Of a DNA stretch of 64,000 nt, positions 17,084 to 25,763 are shown one piece after another. Each line of letters opens with the position of its first letter. Positions within the stretch are counted from its first letter, which is position 1. Source of the DNA: an uncultured Algimonas sp. (GTDB lineage Bacteria; Pseudomonadota; Alphaproteobacteria; Caulobacterales; Maricaulaceae); contig NZ_CANMJB010000001.1 in the NCBI RefSeq assembly GCF_947498175.1, positions 1 through 64,000 of the forward strand. Direction: 5' to 3'. The translations under genes were made by a program, and so were the position numbers. The notes below the pieces were generated by a model, which did not search any database, was not told the origin of the DNA, and saw only the letters and a list, made by a program, of their open reading frames with translations.

Positions 17084-18223
17084 ATGGCGGACGCCCCGAT
17101 CGACATCGACGTAACGGCCCGGCCCGGCTCGGATTTCCTGGCTCTGCCCTATCGCCTGCATGCAGGCGATCCGGTTTGGCGATCGCCCTTGCGCATGGAA
17201 CGGCGCGCCCAGCTCGGCCCGCGCAATCCTGCGCGGCGTTTCATAAAGCCCGCCTTCATGGTCGCCCGGCGCTCCGGACAAGCCGTCGGGCGCATCGCGG
17301 CCTTCGTCAATGAGGCTCATGACGCACAACACGCGCCGGGCACGGCCTTTTTCGGCTATTTCGACTGCATCGACGATGCGGATGTGGCGGACGCGCTTTT
17401 ACGCGCTGCCAAGGCATGGGCGCGCGAAAAAGGCTGCCGGACCTTGCGCGGACCCGCCATGTGGAGCGTGAACGAGGAAGTCGGCTTGCTGGTCAACGGG
17501 TTCGAACATCCGCCTGCTATCATGATGCCTTACGGACAGCCATTCCAGTTGCAGGCCGTGGAACGCAACGGCTTCGAAAAGGCGATCGACCTCTATGCCT
17601 ACCAGGCGGATCTGCGGGGCGGCGCGCCCGAAGGGCGTTTGGTCGACGGCTTGAGAGCGAAGGCGCGCGCGGATGACGGGCTGACCTGGCGTTCGCTCGA
17701 TATGGCCGATTTCATGGGCGATGTGGACCGCGCGCGCGACATCTTCAACGATGCCTGGTCGGACAATTGGGGTTTCATCCCGTTCTCGGACGAACAGTTC
17801 GCGCACATGGCCAAGGAAATGAAGCCCATCATGTTCCGGGAGGGGTTTCAGATCGGCTTCGTAGACGGCGAGCCCGCAGCTTTCGTCTGGCTGATCCCGG
17901 ATGTGAACGAGGCCGTGCGCGATCTTGACGGACGGCTGCTGCCGTTCGGCTGGGCCAAGCTGCTGTGGCGGCTGAAGAGGCGGAAGGTCGCCAAAGGCCG
18001 CATTCCCTTGATGGGGTTGAAAAAGGAGTTCCAGAAGGGCCGCCGCGGCGTTGCGCTGACGACGGAAATCTGCTGCGAAGCGTTCGATGCCGGGCAGGCG
18101 CAAGGGTTCGAGACGTGCGAGCTGTCCTGGATTCTGGAAGGCAATCGCAGCATGACGGCCATATGCGACCTGGTGGATGCGGAACTCTACAAGACCTATC
18201 GCATGGTCGAGGCGGCGCTGTGA
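17084..18223 (+). CDS. GNAT-like N-acyltransferase, candidate bacterial ceramide synthase
   Basis: A 379-residue protein with features of the GNAT-type family that contains bacterial ceramide synthase: an N-terminal YRLHAGDPVWRSPLR segment, GRIAAFVNEAH, the strongly conserved-looking RGPAMWSVNEEVGLLVNGF motif, a PYGQPFQ segment and a C-terminal region with ELSWILEGNRSM. The bacterial enzyme N-acylates a long-chain base to make (dihydro)ceramide. Location in the same region as spt supports this reading. The match is from memory of the family, so it is an inference. The start has GGAAG upstream. Its stop overlaps the next gene's GTG start. Confidence 0.68.
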   Translation: MADAPIDIDVTARPGSDFLALPYRLHAGDPVWRSPLRMERRAQLGPRNPARRFIKPAFMVARRSGQAVGRIAAFVNEAHDAQHAPGTAFFGYFDCIDDADVADALLRAAKAWAREKGCRTLRGPAMWSVNEEVGLLVNGFEHPPAIMMPYGQPFQLQAVERNGFEKAIDLYAYQADLRGGAPEGRLVDGLRAKARADDGLTWRSLDMADFMGDVDRARDIFNDAWSDNWGFIPFSDEQFAHMAKEMKPIMFREGFQIGFVDGEPAAFVWLIPDVNEAVRDLDGRLLPFGWAKLLWRLKRRKVAKGRIPLMGLKKEFQKGRRGVALTTEICCEAFDAGQAQGFETCELSWILEGNRSMTAICDLVDAELYKTYRMVEAAL

Positions 18224-18969
18224 GCGTGCGCGTGGTGATCCTGGCCGGGCAACGTCCGGGCCGTGACGCGCTGTGCGAACAGGCCGGCGTCGCCTACAAG
18301 GCTGACATCCCCGTCGGCGGCGTGCCCATGGTGGACCGGGTGGCGCACGCCTTGCGCGCGGCCGGACTTCCCGAACCCTTCACCCTGTCGGGCTACCCGG
18401 CGGAGCGGGAAGGTTTCGACACGGTGGAAGGCGGATGCGGCCCGGCCGACAGCGCTCTGATGGCCGCGGAGGCCGGCGACTTCCCGGTCCTGCTGACGAC
18501 ATGCGATCACGCCTTGCTGACGCCCGTCATGGTTCGCGATTTCCTGTGCGATGCGGAAGCCTCCGGCGCAGATTTCGCGGTCGGCCTGGCGACGCGCGAT
18601 CGTATCAGTGCGGCCTACCCGGAAACGAAGCGCACCTACATGGTGTTCAACGATGTCGCGGTCAGCGGCTGCAACCTGTTCTACATCCGCAACAAGGACG
18701 GTCTGGGCGCGATCCGCTTTTGGCGCGACGCGCAGCATCTGCGCAAGAAACCGGTGCGGCTGGCCGCCAAGATCGGACCGGCCATCACGCTGCGCTACGT
18801 CCTCAAACGCCTCTCCGTATCGGACGCCTTCGATTATGCCAGCCGACGCATCGGGGCACGGGCCGTTCCGGTCCTGCTCGACCATGCCGAAGCCGCAATC
18901 GACGTGGACCGGCCGGGTGACCTGGCGCTGGTGGAAGAGATCGTCGCCCGGCGCGGCGAACGGGCCTGA
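18220..18969 (+). CDS. MobA-like nucleotidyltransferase (copy 1)
   Basis: A 249-residue protein with the NTP-transferase fold: VVILAGQRPG near the N-terminus, then KADIPVGGVPMVDRV, and TTCDHALLT as the metal-binding Asp region. Enzymes of this type transfer a nucleotide to a phosphorylated small molecule or sugar. The GTG start overlaps the preceding stop (GTGA). It is homologous in layout to the gene at 22235-23035 in the same region, including FNDVAVSGCNLF versus FKDGKYSNCNLF, so the two may activate related substrates. The product could be a CDP- or UDP-linked head-group precursor. Confidence 0.72.
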   Translation: MSVRVVILAGQRPGRDALCEQAGVAYKADIPVGGVPMVDRVAHALRAAGLPEPFTLSGYPAEREGFDTVEGGCGPADSALMAAEAGDFPVLLTTCDHALLTPVMVRDFLCDAEASGADFAVGLATRDRISAAYPETKRTYMVFNDVAVSGCNLFYIRNKDGLGAIRFWRDAQHLRKKPVRLAAKIGPAITLRYVLKRLSVSDAFDYASRRIGARAVPVLLDHAEAAIDVDRPGDLALVEEIVARRGERA

Positions 18970-18973
18970 GCGT

Positions 18974-20377
18974 ATGTCCGACATACAGCCCGATCTAGGC
19001 GGCCGGACGTCCGGCGGGGTCGGTCGGCGCATCGCTTCCAACACCGGACTGCTGCTGGGCGCGAAGATTCTCGGCACGCTGCTCGGTGTCGGCACGCTGC
19101 TGATCGCGACGGGCTCGCTGACGCCGGCGGAGTTCGGGACCATCGTTTTCCTGCATGCCTACATGCTGTTCTTCGCCGAAGTCGCGACGTTCCAGAGCTG
19201 GCAGTCCGTGATCCGTTTCGGCACGGACGATGTGACGAACGGCGATGTGGACGGGCTGAGCCGGTTGCTGCGCTTCGGTTATACGCTCGACTTCGTCTCG
19301 GTCGCGCTCGGCTACATGCTGGCCGTCGGCGCGTTCGGACTTGTGGTCATGATCGCGGACAGATTGCCGGGCCTGTCGCCGGGCGAAGGGGTCGATATCC
19401 ACGCTCTTCAGGCGCTCGTTACGCTCTACTGCCTGGTAATTCTGGTTCGGTTCACCAGCACGTCTGTCGGCATTTTCCGTTTGTTCGACAAATTCGTCGT
19501 CCTCGGCGCGGAAGCGCTGGTCATGCCTGTCGTGCGGTTCGCCGGGGCCGCGCTGGCAGCTTGGCAGGGATGGGGGCTGACCGGCTTCGCGGCCGCATGG
19601 TTCGTCGGCTCCTTCGCCCAATACGTCTTCCTCTGGACGGCCGGAGTCCTGGAACTCCGAAAACGCGGCCTGCTCGGGCCGGTGCTCCGCGCGCGGATGC
19701 GTTTCTTCCGCCCGCACCGTCCGATCTGGGGCTTCGTCGTGAAGTCCAATATCGATTCGACCCTGGCCACGGGCGTAATGCATCTGCCCCAGCTCTTGGT
19801 TATGGCGCTGTTCGGCCCGGTCTGGAACGGTGTCTTCAAGATCGCCGAAGAGGTCGCCAAACTGCTGACCGAAGGGTTCAAGCTCCTCGACCAAGTGATC
19901 TATCCGGAGCTGGCCAAGCTGGTCAGCATGGGCCGGGCCGACCGGATCTGGCGGATCGTGACCCGGTCGTCCGCCATATTGCTGAGCGTGGGTCTGGCGT
20001 TCTCCGCCTTGATCTTCCTGTTCGGCGAGCCGGTGCTGACGTCCATTTTCGGCGCGGATTACGCGCAGGCCGTTCCGCTAGCGGCGCTGCTGGTCCCCGC
20101 CGCTGCGCTGATGGGCGCGGCCGCGCCGCTCTACCCGATCTTCTACGCCACTGACCGGCCCGGCCGGGCGGTCATGATCCGCGGGGCGGCGCTGGCTGTC
20201 TACATCGCGGCGTTCCTGATCGCCGCCGACATCGTGGGTGAACTCGCGCCCGGTTTCGCGTCGCTGGCCGCCAACGGTTTTGCGGTCGTCATCCTGATTT
20301 TCGCCGCGCGTCACGCCGTCAGGAGCGCGCACCGGAGCCCGGGCGCGGAACGTGCGGATGCGGAACGGGCCGCATGA
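18974..20377 (+). CDS. Wzx/PST-type lipid-linked flippase
   Basis: A 467-residue integral membrane protein with about 12-14 hydrophobic helices and the early segment ASNTGLLLGAKILGTLLGVG that is typical of polysaccharide-transporter and MOP-family flippases. Such proteins move lipid-linked sugars across the inner membrane. Here it lies between a nucleotidyltransferase and a HAD phosphatase in a lipid-synthesis region, so the cargo may be a lipid-linked head group. It overlaps the HAD gene by four bases. Substrate is not determinable from sequence. Confidence 0.78.
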   Translation: MSDIQPDLGGRTSGGVGRRIASNTGLLLGAKILGTLLGVGTLLIATGSLTPAEFGTIVFLHAYMLFFAEVATFQSWQSVIRFGTDDVTNGDVDGLSRLLRFGYTLDFVSVALGYMLAVGAFGLVVMIADRLPGLSPGEGVDIHALQALVTLYCLVILVRFTSTSVGIFRLFDKFVVLGAEALVMPVVRFAGAALAAWQGWGLTGFAAAWFVGSFAQYVFLWTAGVLELRKRGLLGPVLRARMRFFRPHRPIWGFVVKSNIDSTLATGVMHLPQLLVMALFGPVWNGVFKIAEEVAKLLTEGFKLLDQVIYPELAKLVSMGRADRIWRIVTRSSAILLSVGLAFSALIFLFGEPVLTSIFGADYAQAVPLAALLVPAAALMGAAAPLYPIFYATDRPGRAVMIRGAALAVYIAAFLIAADIVGELAPGFASLAANGFAVVILIFAARHAVRSAHRSPGAERADAERAA

Positions 20378-21027
20378 CCGAACTGGCCGTCTTCGACCTG
20401 GACTACACGCTGACGCGGCGGGGCACGTGGGGGCGCTTCGTCACGCGGGCTCTGCGCGGACGTCCGCTCGCCTTGACGCGGATGTGGGCCGCCGCAGGCC
20501 TGGCACAGTGGCGCTACAAGCGCGGCGACACACCCCGGATCGCCGTCAAAACGGCGATGATGCGCCAGTCGATCGCCGGACGCACGAAGACGGAGCTGGA
20601 GGCCATGGCGGAAGCCTTCGTCGCGGACGATCTGGCGGACGGCATGGACCCGCGCGTCATGGCCGCCCTGGAGGACCACCGCGCCCGCGGTCACATTATC
20701 TTGATCGCCAGTGCCGCGATCGACCTGCTGGTCGAACGGTATGCAGCGGCGTTGCAAGCCGACGGGCAAGTCTCCACCCTTCTGGACTGGACCGGGGACG
20801 GGCGGCTCGCCAGCGGTTTTGCATCGGAAAACTGCTATGGAGAACAGAAGCTTGAGCGTGTCGAAGAGTGGATCGCCGACCGCGGCGTGTCGCCGGACCG
20901 CGTCACAGCCTATTCGGACAGCCGCTCGGATGCGCCGCTGCTGGAGTTCGCGGACCGGGCCGTCATCGTCAATCCGCGCCGCAAAACGAAACTCTATGCC
21001 AAGCGAACAGGTTTGGAGGTCTGGTAA
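20374..21027 (+). CDS. HAD-IB family phosphatase
   Basis: A 217-residue phosphatase of the HAD-IB group. The nucleophile motif is VFDLDYTLT at 6-14 (catalytic Asp8 and Asp10). Motif II is the ILIASAA region and motif IV is AYSDSRSDAPLLEFAD. The helical cap lies between motif I and motif II. HAD-IB proteins include phosphoserine phosphatase and the PgpC/CicA type that dephosphorylates phosphatidylglycerophosphate. In this setting a phospholipid-phosphate substrate is plausible. It is translationally coupled to the flippase. Confidence 0.8.
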   Translation: MTELAVFDLDYTLTRRGTWGRFVTRALRGRPLALTRMWAAAGLAQWRYKRGDTPRIAVKTAMMRQSIAGRTKTELEAMAEAFVADDLADGMDPRVMAALEDHRARGHIILIASAAIDLLVERYAAALQADGQVSTLLDWTGDGRLASGFASENCYGEQKLERVEEWIADRGVSPDRVTAYSDSRSDAPLLEFADRAVIVNPRRKTKLYAKRTGLEVW

Positions 21028-21218
21028 ACGGCGTGCAAATCCATAAATGCGGTTACGAGCCATCGTTAGGAATCGTCCATGTCGGAGTCGCGGTTTCGCG
21101 AATGGCGTGAAAACGGTGCGAATCCTGCAAGACCGGCCTATAAGTATGAACAACCGGTCATAATGCCGGGAAATCCGGACGCGAGACGCGACATGATCCG
21201 CCCGGAAGAGAGACATGT

Positions 21219-22238
21219 GTGGACCTTCGGCTCAAACTGACGGATGAAGACAGGCAACGCCTCAAGGTGATGCTGTTGGCCAAGCACGCGCTGGGCGACG
21301 GCCGTCCCGACGCTCAGGACGGTCTTCACGCCGTCTATCATCACGAATTGCGCGAAACCCTGGCCGCCATCGTGCCGAACCTGTCCATCGGCACGCGCTA
21401 TACCGATCTGTTCGACCCGCCGGATCACGACTTTCTATTCACCATGCTCAATCGTGGTGGATTCAAGAATTCCGAAATGTTGGGGCCGCTGTTCGCAATG
21501 TGGCGCGGCGTGCCGCATCTTGGTGCGTCGCCGATCCTGCGCGGGATCGGCGACGACAAGCATCTGACGAAACTCTGCGCCCGGGCGCGCGGCATCCTGA
21601 CGCCCGACAGTGAGGTCTATCGCCACGGCGGCGTCCCGCAAGATCCGCCCGCCTTCGCCGACGGTCCGATGATGGTCAAACCCAATGCCAGCTCCGCATC
21701 CTGGGGCGTGAAGGCCTGCGCCGACTGGACCGAAGCGCGTGATCACATCGACGCCCTCATGGCCGAAGAGACACCGCACGACGTCATCGTGGAGCGCTTC
21801 GTGGACGGCATAGAGGTCGCCGTTCCGGTCGTGCCGGGCGCGGATGGCGGGCCGGCCTTTCTGCCGGTCATGATCTATGACGGCGAGGATCTGCGCCATC
21901 GCACCTATCGGGAAAAGCGGTTCCGCGAACTGGATACGGAGTGGCGCGTCTGCGACGATGACGATCTGGAAAACCGGATTCTCGATGCGGTGCGTCGCCT
22001 GATGCCGGAAATCTGGCCGTTCGACTTCGGCCGGTTCGAGTTCAAATACGTGCCTGAGACGGGCGAGTTCTTTTTCATCGAACTGAACATGAGCTGCAAT
22101 TTGTGGTCCAAGAAAACCGTCTCCAATAGCTGGCGCAGCTTGGGCCACAGCCACGAATCGCTGATCGAGACCATCCTGGCCGGGTCGATGCTGCGCCAGG
22201 GCGTGATCGAGCGTGTCCTGACCGGAGATGAGCCATGA
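21219..22238 (+). CDS. ATP-grasp ligase
   Basis: A 339-residue protein of the ATP-grasp superfamily. The nucleotide-binding lysine segment is GPMMVKPNASSASWGVKA, the second ATP-contact region is VIVERFVDGIEVAV, and the metal-ligand strand is FFFIELNMSCNLW (E-x-N). It is most like D-Ala-D-Ala-ligase-type members, which join a carboxylate to an amine or hydroxyl via an acyl phosphate. It may attach an amino acid or other acid to a lipid head group. The start is a GTG with GGAAGAG upstream. It begins a second transcription unit after a 190-base gap and overlaps the next nucleotidyltransferase by four bases. Confidence 0.7.
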   Translation: MDLRLKLTDEDRQRLKVMLLAKHALGDGRPDAQDGLHAVYHHELRETLAAIVPNLSIGTRYTDLFDPPDHDFLFTMLNRGGFKNSEMLGPLFAMWRGVPHLGASPILRGIGDDKHLTKLCARARGILTPDSEVYRHGGVPQDPPAFADGPMMVKPNASSASWGVKACADWTEARDHIDALMAEETPHDVIVERFVDGIEVAVPVVPGADGGPAFLPVMIYDGEDLRHRTYREKRFRELDTEWRVCDDDDLENRILDAVRRLMPEIWPFDFGRFEFKYVPETGEFFFIELNMSCNLWSKKTVSNSWRSLGHSHESLIETILAGSMLRQGVIERVLTGDEP

Positions 22239-23035
22239 GCGTGTCGGCCCTCGTCCTTGCCGCCCGCCGACCGGGCGTGACGGACCCGTTGGCCGAAAAG
22301 GCGGGCGTATCGCATAAATGCCTGATCGAGATGGACGGCGTGCCGATGATCGAACTGGTGCTGCAATCGCTGGCCGGGTCGGACAGGGTTCGCGACATCT
22401 TCGTATCCATCGACGATCCATCCGCGCTGGATGGTGTGTCAGCGATCCATGACGGCCGGCTTGGGAAACCGGTCAAGATCATCCAAAGCGCGGAGAACCT
22501 GTTCGAAAGTGTGCGCGACGCTCTGTCCGGCGAGAACCGCTATCCGATCATCATCTGCACCGCCGACAATGCGCTGCAGACGGCTGAAATGGTGGATCAT
22601 TTCTGTGCCGGATTCGAAAGCGCGGATTGCGACGCGGCCGTGGCGCTGACTCCGGCGGAGGTCATCTGGGCGAAATATCCGGACGGGCAGCGGCGGCCCT
22701 ACACGTTCAAGGACGGGAAATATTCCAACTGCAACCTATTCGGGTTGCGCACGCCGCGGTCCATCTCGGCGGCTCAGGCGTTCCGCGGCGGTGGGCAGTT
22801 CGGCAAGTCCAAGGCGCGCATCTTCAAGGCGTTCGGCCTGGTGAACTTGCTTCTGTATAATTTTACACTTGTCTCCCTGTCCGGCGTGTTCGATCGGCTT
22901 TCGCGCCGATTTCGCGTAAAGGTCGTGCCGATCATCATGCCGTTCGCCGAAGCGCCGATCGACGTGGACAATGAACGGACCGAACGCATCGCGCGCCGCG
23001 TTCTCGCGGAGCGCAGAGGATTGGCGGCAGAATAG
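22235..23035 (+). CDS. MobA/IspD-like nucleotidyltransferase (copy 2)
   Basis: A 266-residue NTP-transferase. The N-terminal segment ALVLAARRPGVTDPLAEKAG, followed by HKCLIEMDGVPMIE, and the metal-site CTADNALQT are characteristic. The same order of motifs is found in the 18220-18969 gene. It is fused in translation (ATGA) to the ATP-grasp gene, suggesting that the two act on the same molecule: one activates, the other ligates. A hydrophobic stretch (LVNLLLYNFTLVSLSGVF) near residue 205 may let it sit on the membrane. Confidence 0.7.
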   Translation: MSVSALVLAARRPGVTDPLAEKAGVSHKCLIEMDGVPMIELVLQSLAGSDRVRDIFVSIDDPSALDGVSAIHDGRLGKPVKIIQSAENLFESVRDALSGENRYPIIICTADNALQTAEMVDHFCAGFESADCDAAVALTPAEVIWAKYPDGQRRPYTFKDGKYSNCNLFGLRTPRSISAAQAFRGGGQFGKSKARIFKAFGLVNLLLYNFTLVSLSGVFDRLSRRFRVKVVPIIMPFAEAPIDVDNERTERIARRVLAERRGLAAE

Positions 23036-23060
23036 AACAAGGGCAGGGGAAAGCCGAAAC

Positions 23061-24284
23061 ATGACATTGCTGGACATGCTGATGCGCCGTTTCGTGACGG
23101 TCGGCCATCTCGGCATCATCGATCACAAGGGCGCCCGCCACGATTACGGCCCCGGCGGCGACCCGTCGGCGACGATCCGCATCACCGACCCGACGCTCTA
23201 CCGCACGCTCTTCTTCAATCCCGAACTTCATGCCGGCGAAGCTTATATGGACGGCACGCTGGTCGTCGAAGAGGGCGGCATTCGCGGCTTTCTCGAAGTG
23301 TTCGCCCACAACCGCGACGGATTGCGCAGCGGGGCGGTGCGCCAACGCATCAAACGGACCAAGAAACGCTTCCGCAAGCTGATGCAGCGCAATGTGCGCG
23401 AAGCCTCGTCAAAAAATGTCGAGGCCCATTACGACCTCTCCAACGATCTCTACCGGCTCTTCCTCGACGAGGACATGCAGTATAGCTGCGCCTATTGGCC
23501 GACAGACCTCAAGCCGCTGGACGAGATCGCGCTGGAAGAGGCGCAGCTCGCCAAGAAGCGCCACATCGCCGCCAAGCTGCGGCTGGAACCGGGCCAGCGC
23601 GTGCTGGACATCGGCTGTGGCTGGGGTGGCATGGCAATGCATCTCGCGCGTGAGCACGATGTCGAGGTCGTCGGGGTGACACTGTCGCACGACCAATATG
23701 CGCTGGCCCGCGAACGGGTCGAGGCGGTCGGCCTGTCCGACAAGATCGATATCCGCCTGGTCGATTACCGCGACGTAGAAGGGCCGTTCGACCGCATCGT
23801 CTCGGTCGGCATGTTCGAACATGTCGGCGTCGGCCATTATGAGGAGTATTTCTCCAAGATCCGCGACCTGCTGACGGTCGACGGCTGCGCGCTTCTCCAC
23901 TCCATCGGCCGCAAGGGTGGGCCTGGCACGACCGGGAAATGGATCCGCAAATACATCTTTCCGGGCGGCTACAGCCCGGCCTTGTCGGAAACCTTTGCCG
24001 AGATCGAAAAGGCTAAGCTGTGGGTCACGGATATGGAAATTTTGCGCCTGCACTATGCGTGGACCTTGGCCGAGTGGGACAGGCGCTTCCAAGCCAACCG
24101 CGACGCGGTCGTGGCGATGAAGGACGAACGCTTCGCCCGCATGTGGGAGTTCTACCTCATCATCTCTGAGTTCTCTTTCCTCTACGGCAAACACATGAAT
24201 TTCCAGATCCAGCTTGCCAAGGATGTGCATGCGCTGCCCGCCACGCGGAACTACATGATGGACGGACCCGGCCTGCTGGCGTAG
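23061..24284 (+). CDS. Cyclopropane-fatty-acyl-phospholipid synthase family methyltransferase
   Basis: A 407-residue SAM-dependent methyltransferase. The SAM-binding motif is VLDIGCGWGGMAMHLA near 183-198, preceded by the CFA-synthase signature ASSKNVEAHYDLSNDLYRLFLDEDMQYSCAY. The C-terminal part has SVGMFEHVGVGHYEEYF. Known members add a methylene group to unsaturated lipid chains or make related methylated lipids. Its place at the end of the lipid region suggests action on membrane lipid chains. It starts 25 bases after the preceding gene. Whether it makes cyclopropanes or another methyl product cannot be told. Confidence 0.85.
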   Translation: MTLLDMLMRRFVTVGHLGIIDHKGARHDYGPGGDPSATIRITDPTLYRTLFFNPELHAGEAYMDGTLVVEEGGIRGFLEVFAHNRDGLRSGAVRQRIKRTKKRFRKLMQRNVREASSKNVEAHYDLSNDLYRLFLDEDMQYSCAYWPTDLKPLDEIALEEAQLAKKRHIAAKLRLEPGQRVLDIGCGWGGMAMHLAREHDVEVVGVTLSHDQYALARERVEAVGLSDKIDIRLVDYRDVEGPFDRIVSVGMFEHVGVGHYEEYFSKIRDLLTVDGCALLHSIGRKGGPGTTGKWIRKYIFPGGYSPALSETFAEIEKAKLWVTDMEILRLHYAWTLAEWDRRFQANRDAVVAMKDERFARMWEFYLIISEFSFLYGKHMNFQIQLAKDVHALPATRNYMMDGPGLLA

Positions 24285-24295
24285 ATGGCCGCGCC

Positions 24296-25126
24296 ATGAG
24301 CGACGCCCTGGAGACTGCCGAGACAAAACCTGAAAAGCCCGCGCACTTGAAGAAGGGTCGGCGGGCCTGGGTGAAGCGCAACGGCAAGAAGCTGGTGCGC
24401 ACTATCGCGGGCTACCAGTCCAAGCAATCCATCGTTCCCGACACGCCGAAGATCGACAACAGCCATTTTCCCTGGCTGAAGGACTTTACCGACAATTGGG
24501 AAACGATCCGCGACGAAGCCGAGGCCGTGCTGGCCTTCCGGGACGAGATCCCGTCCTTCCACGAAATCAGCCCGGACCAGTACCGGCTTTCCACAGCCAA
24601 GAACTGGAAGACCCATGTCCTGTTCGGCTTCGGGCAGCGGTTGGAAACGAACACCGAACTGACGCCGAAGACGGCGGACATCCTCGAACGCGTGCCGAAC
24701 CTGCAGACCGCCATGTTCTCGATCCTGGCACCCGGCTATCATATACCGGCTCACAAGGGCGTGACCAAAGGGATCCTGCGAAGCCATCTCGGGCTGATCA
24801 TCCCGAAGGACCGGCAGAAATGCCGCATCCGGGTGGACGATACGATCACGGCTTGGGAAGAAGGCGAGATCTTCGTCTTCGACGACACATACGAGCACGA
24901 GGTCTGGAACGAGACCGACGAAGAACGGGTCATCCTGTTGTTCGACTTCGACCGCCCGATGAAGCTAGGCGGCCGCCTGCTGAACAAGACTTTCCTGCAG
25001 ATCATGAAGCTGACGGCCTTCTACCAGGACCCGAAGAAGAACCTGGCGAGTGCTGAGGAGAAGATGGAAGCGGCCATCCGGCAAGCCGATGCCAACATGG
25101 AAGCGATGAGCGACCCGGCGGGTTAA
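24296..25126 (+). CDS. Aspartyl/asparaginyl beta-hydroxylase family dioxygenase
   Basis: A 276-residue Fe(II)/2-oxoglutarate-type oxygenase of the LpxO/BlsE-like family. Likely metal and cosubstrate residues are in YHIPAHKG (His153), LRSHLGLIIP (His164), FVFDDTYEHEVWNET (Asp197, His201) and Arg211. A basic N-terminus (AHLKKGRRAWVKRNGKK) may bind membranes. LpxO hydroxylates acyl chains of lipid A, and other members hydroxylate lipid amides, so a lipid-chain hydroxylase is plausible here. It lies 11 bases after the CFA-like gene and converges on the XRE gene with a four-base overlap. Confidence 0.75.
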   Translation: MSDALETAETKPEKPAHLKKGRRAWVKRNGKKLVRTIAGYQSKQSIVPDTPKIDNSHFPWLKDFTDNWETIRDEAEAVLAFRDEIPSFHEISPDQYRLSTAKNWKTHVLFGFGQRLETNTELTPKTADILERVPNLQTAMFSILAPGYHIPAHKGVTKGILRSHLGLIIPKDRQKCRIRVDDTITAWEEGEIFVFDDTYEHEVWNETDEERVILLFDFDRPMKLGGRLLNKTFLQIMKLTAFYQDPKKNLASAEEKMEAAIRQADANMEAMSDPAG

Positions 25127-25338
25127 CCGACAGGACTTGTCAGCTCGAACAGATGTTCGACCGAGGTTCCCAGCGCCTGAGCGAATTTCAGTGCGACGAT
25201 GACGGACGGCGCGAAGACGCCGTTTTCCACCGTATTGACCGTCTTCCGACTGACTCTCATGCGCTCTGCCAGTTGCGCTTGGGTGAGGTTCGAGGCTTTG
25301 CGAAAGTGGCGTATCCGGTTGTTCAGTTCCTCAACCAC
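25123..25338 (-). CDS. XRE/Cro-type transcriptional regulator
   Basis: A 71-residue DNA-binding protein consisting of a single helix-turn-helix domain: NNRIRHFRKASNLTQAQLAE then RVSRKTVNTVENG, with FALKFAQALGTSVEHLF-type helices. It overlaps the end of the preceding four-helix membrane protein gene by eight bases, so the two form an operon. Two identical-type palindromes upstream of that operon are its likely binding sites, implying autoregulation. Confidence 0.88.
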   Translation of the reverse strand: MVEELNNRIRHFRKASNLTQAQLAERMRVSRKTVNTVENGVFAPSVIVALKFAQALGTSVEHLFELTSPVG

Positions 25339-25762
25339 CTGTGGTGAGCTCTGCGATGCCGAAGACGAGGAAGGCCATGCCGAGTCCCATGCTCGAAACT
25401 ATATGCGCGGCGCGTTCCGCGGGCAAGGGATCGAAGGGCGCAACGGCGACGACGATGAAACAGGTGATCATGGCCGTGATGAAACCGATCCTGACGGCCT
25501 TGTCGCGATTATACTGGGTCGGCTCGTCACGTGTCAGCGCCCGCGCCTTTCTGGGCAGAAACCATCCCCCGCCGGTTAAAAGCAGCAGTAACATGGCCAA
25601 TGCGAGAGCGATCCACAGCACAGACGCCAGGACCGCGTTCGGACCCCAGTCCCAGGAGAACACCACGCCCTGTTGCAAGGCCAGGAGGAGAAACCCCAGA
25701 AAGGGAGACATCAGCGCGCGCGTCTGGCTGAAGGTATCAGCGGTTCGGTAATCGTCGGTCAT
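25331..25762 (-). CDS. Four-helix membrane protein partnered with the XRE regulator
   Basis: A 143-residue protein with four hydrophobic helices (about 19-36, 44-64, 90-107 and 120-138) and no recognised enzyme motif. The arrangement, a small multi-pass membrane protein with a short XRE repressor gene directly behind it, is common in bacteria and often self-controlling. The initiator ATG lies seven bases from a TATACT -10 element (minus strand), so the mRNA would be almost leaderless. Confidence 0.7.
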   Translation of the reverse strand: MTDDYRTADTFSQTRALMSPFLGFLLLALQQGVVFSWDWGPNAVLASVLWIALALAMLLLLLTGGGWFLPRKARALTRDEPTQYNRDKAVRIGFITAMITCFIVVAVAPFDPLPAERAAHIVSSMGLGMAFLVFGIAELTTGG

Positions 25763-25763
25763 G

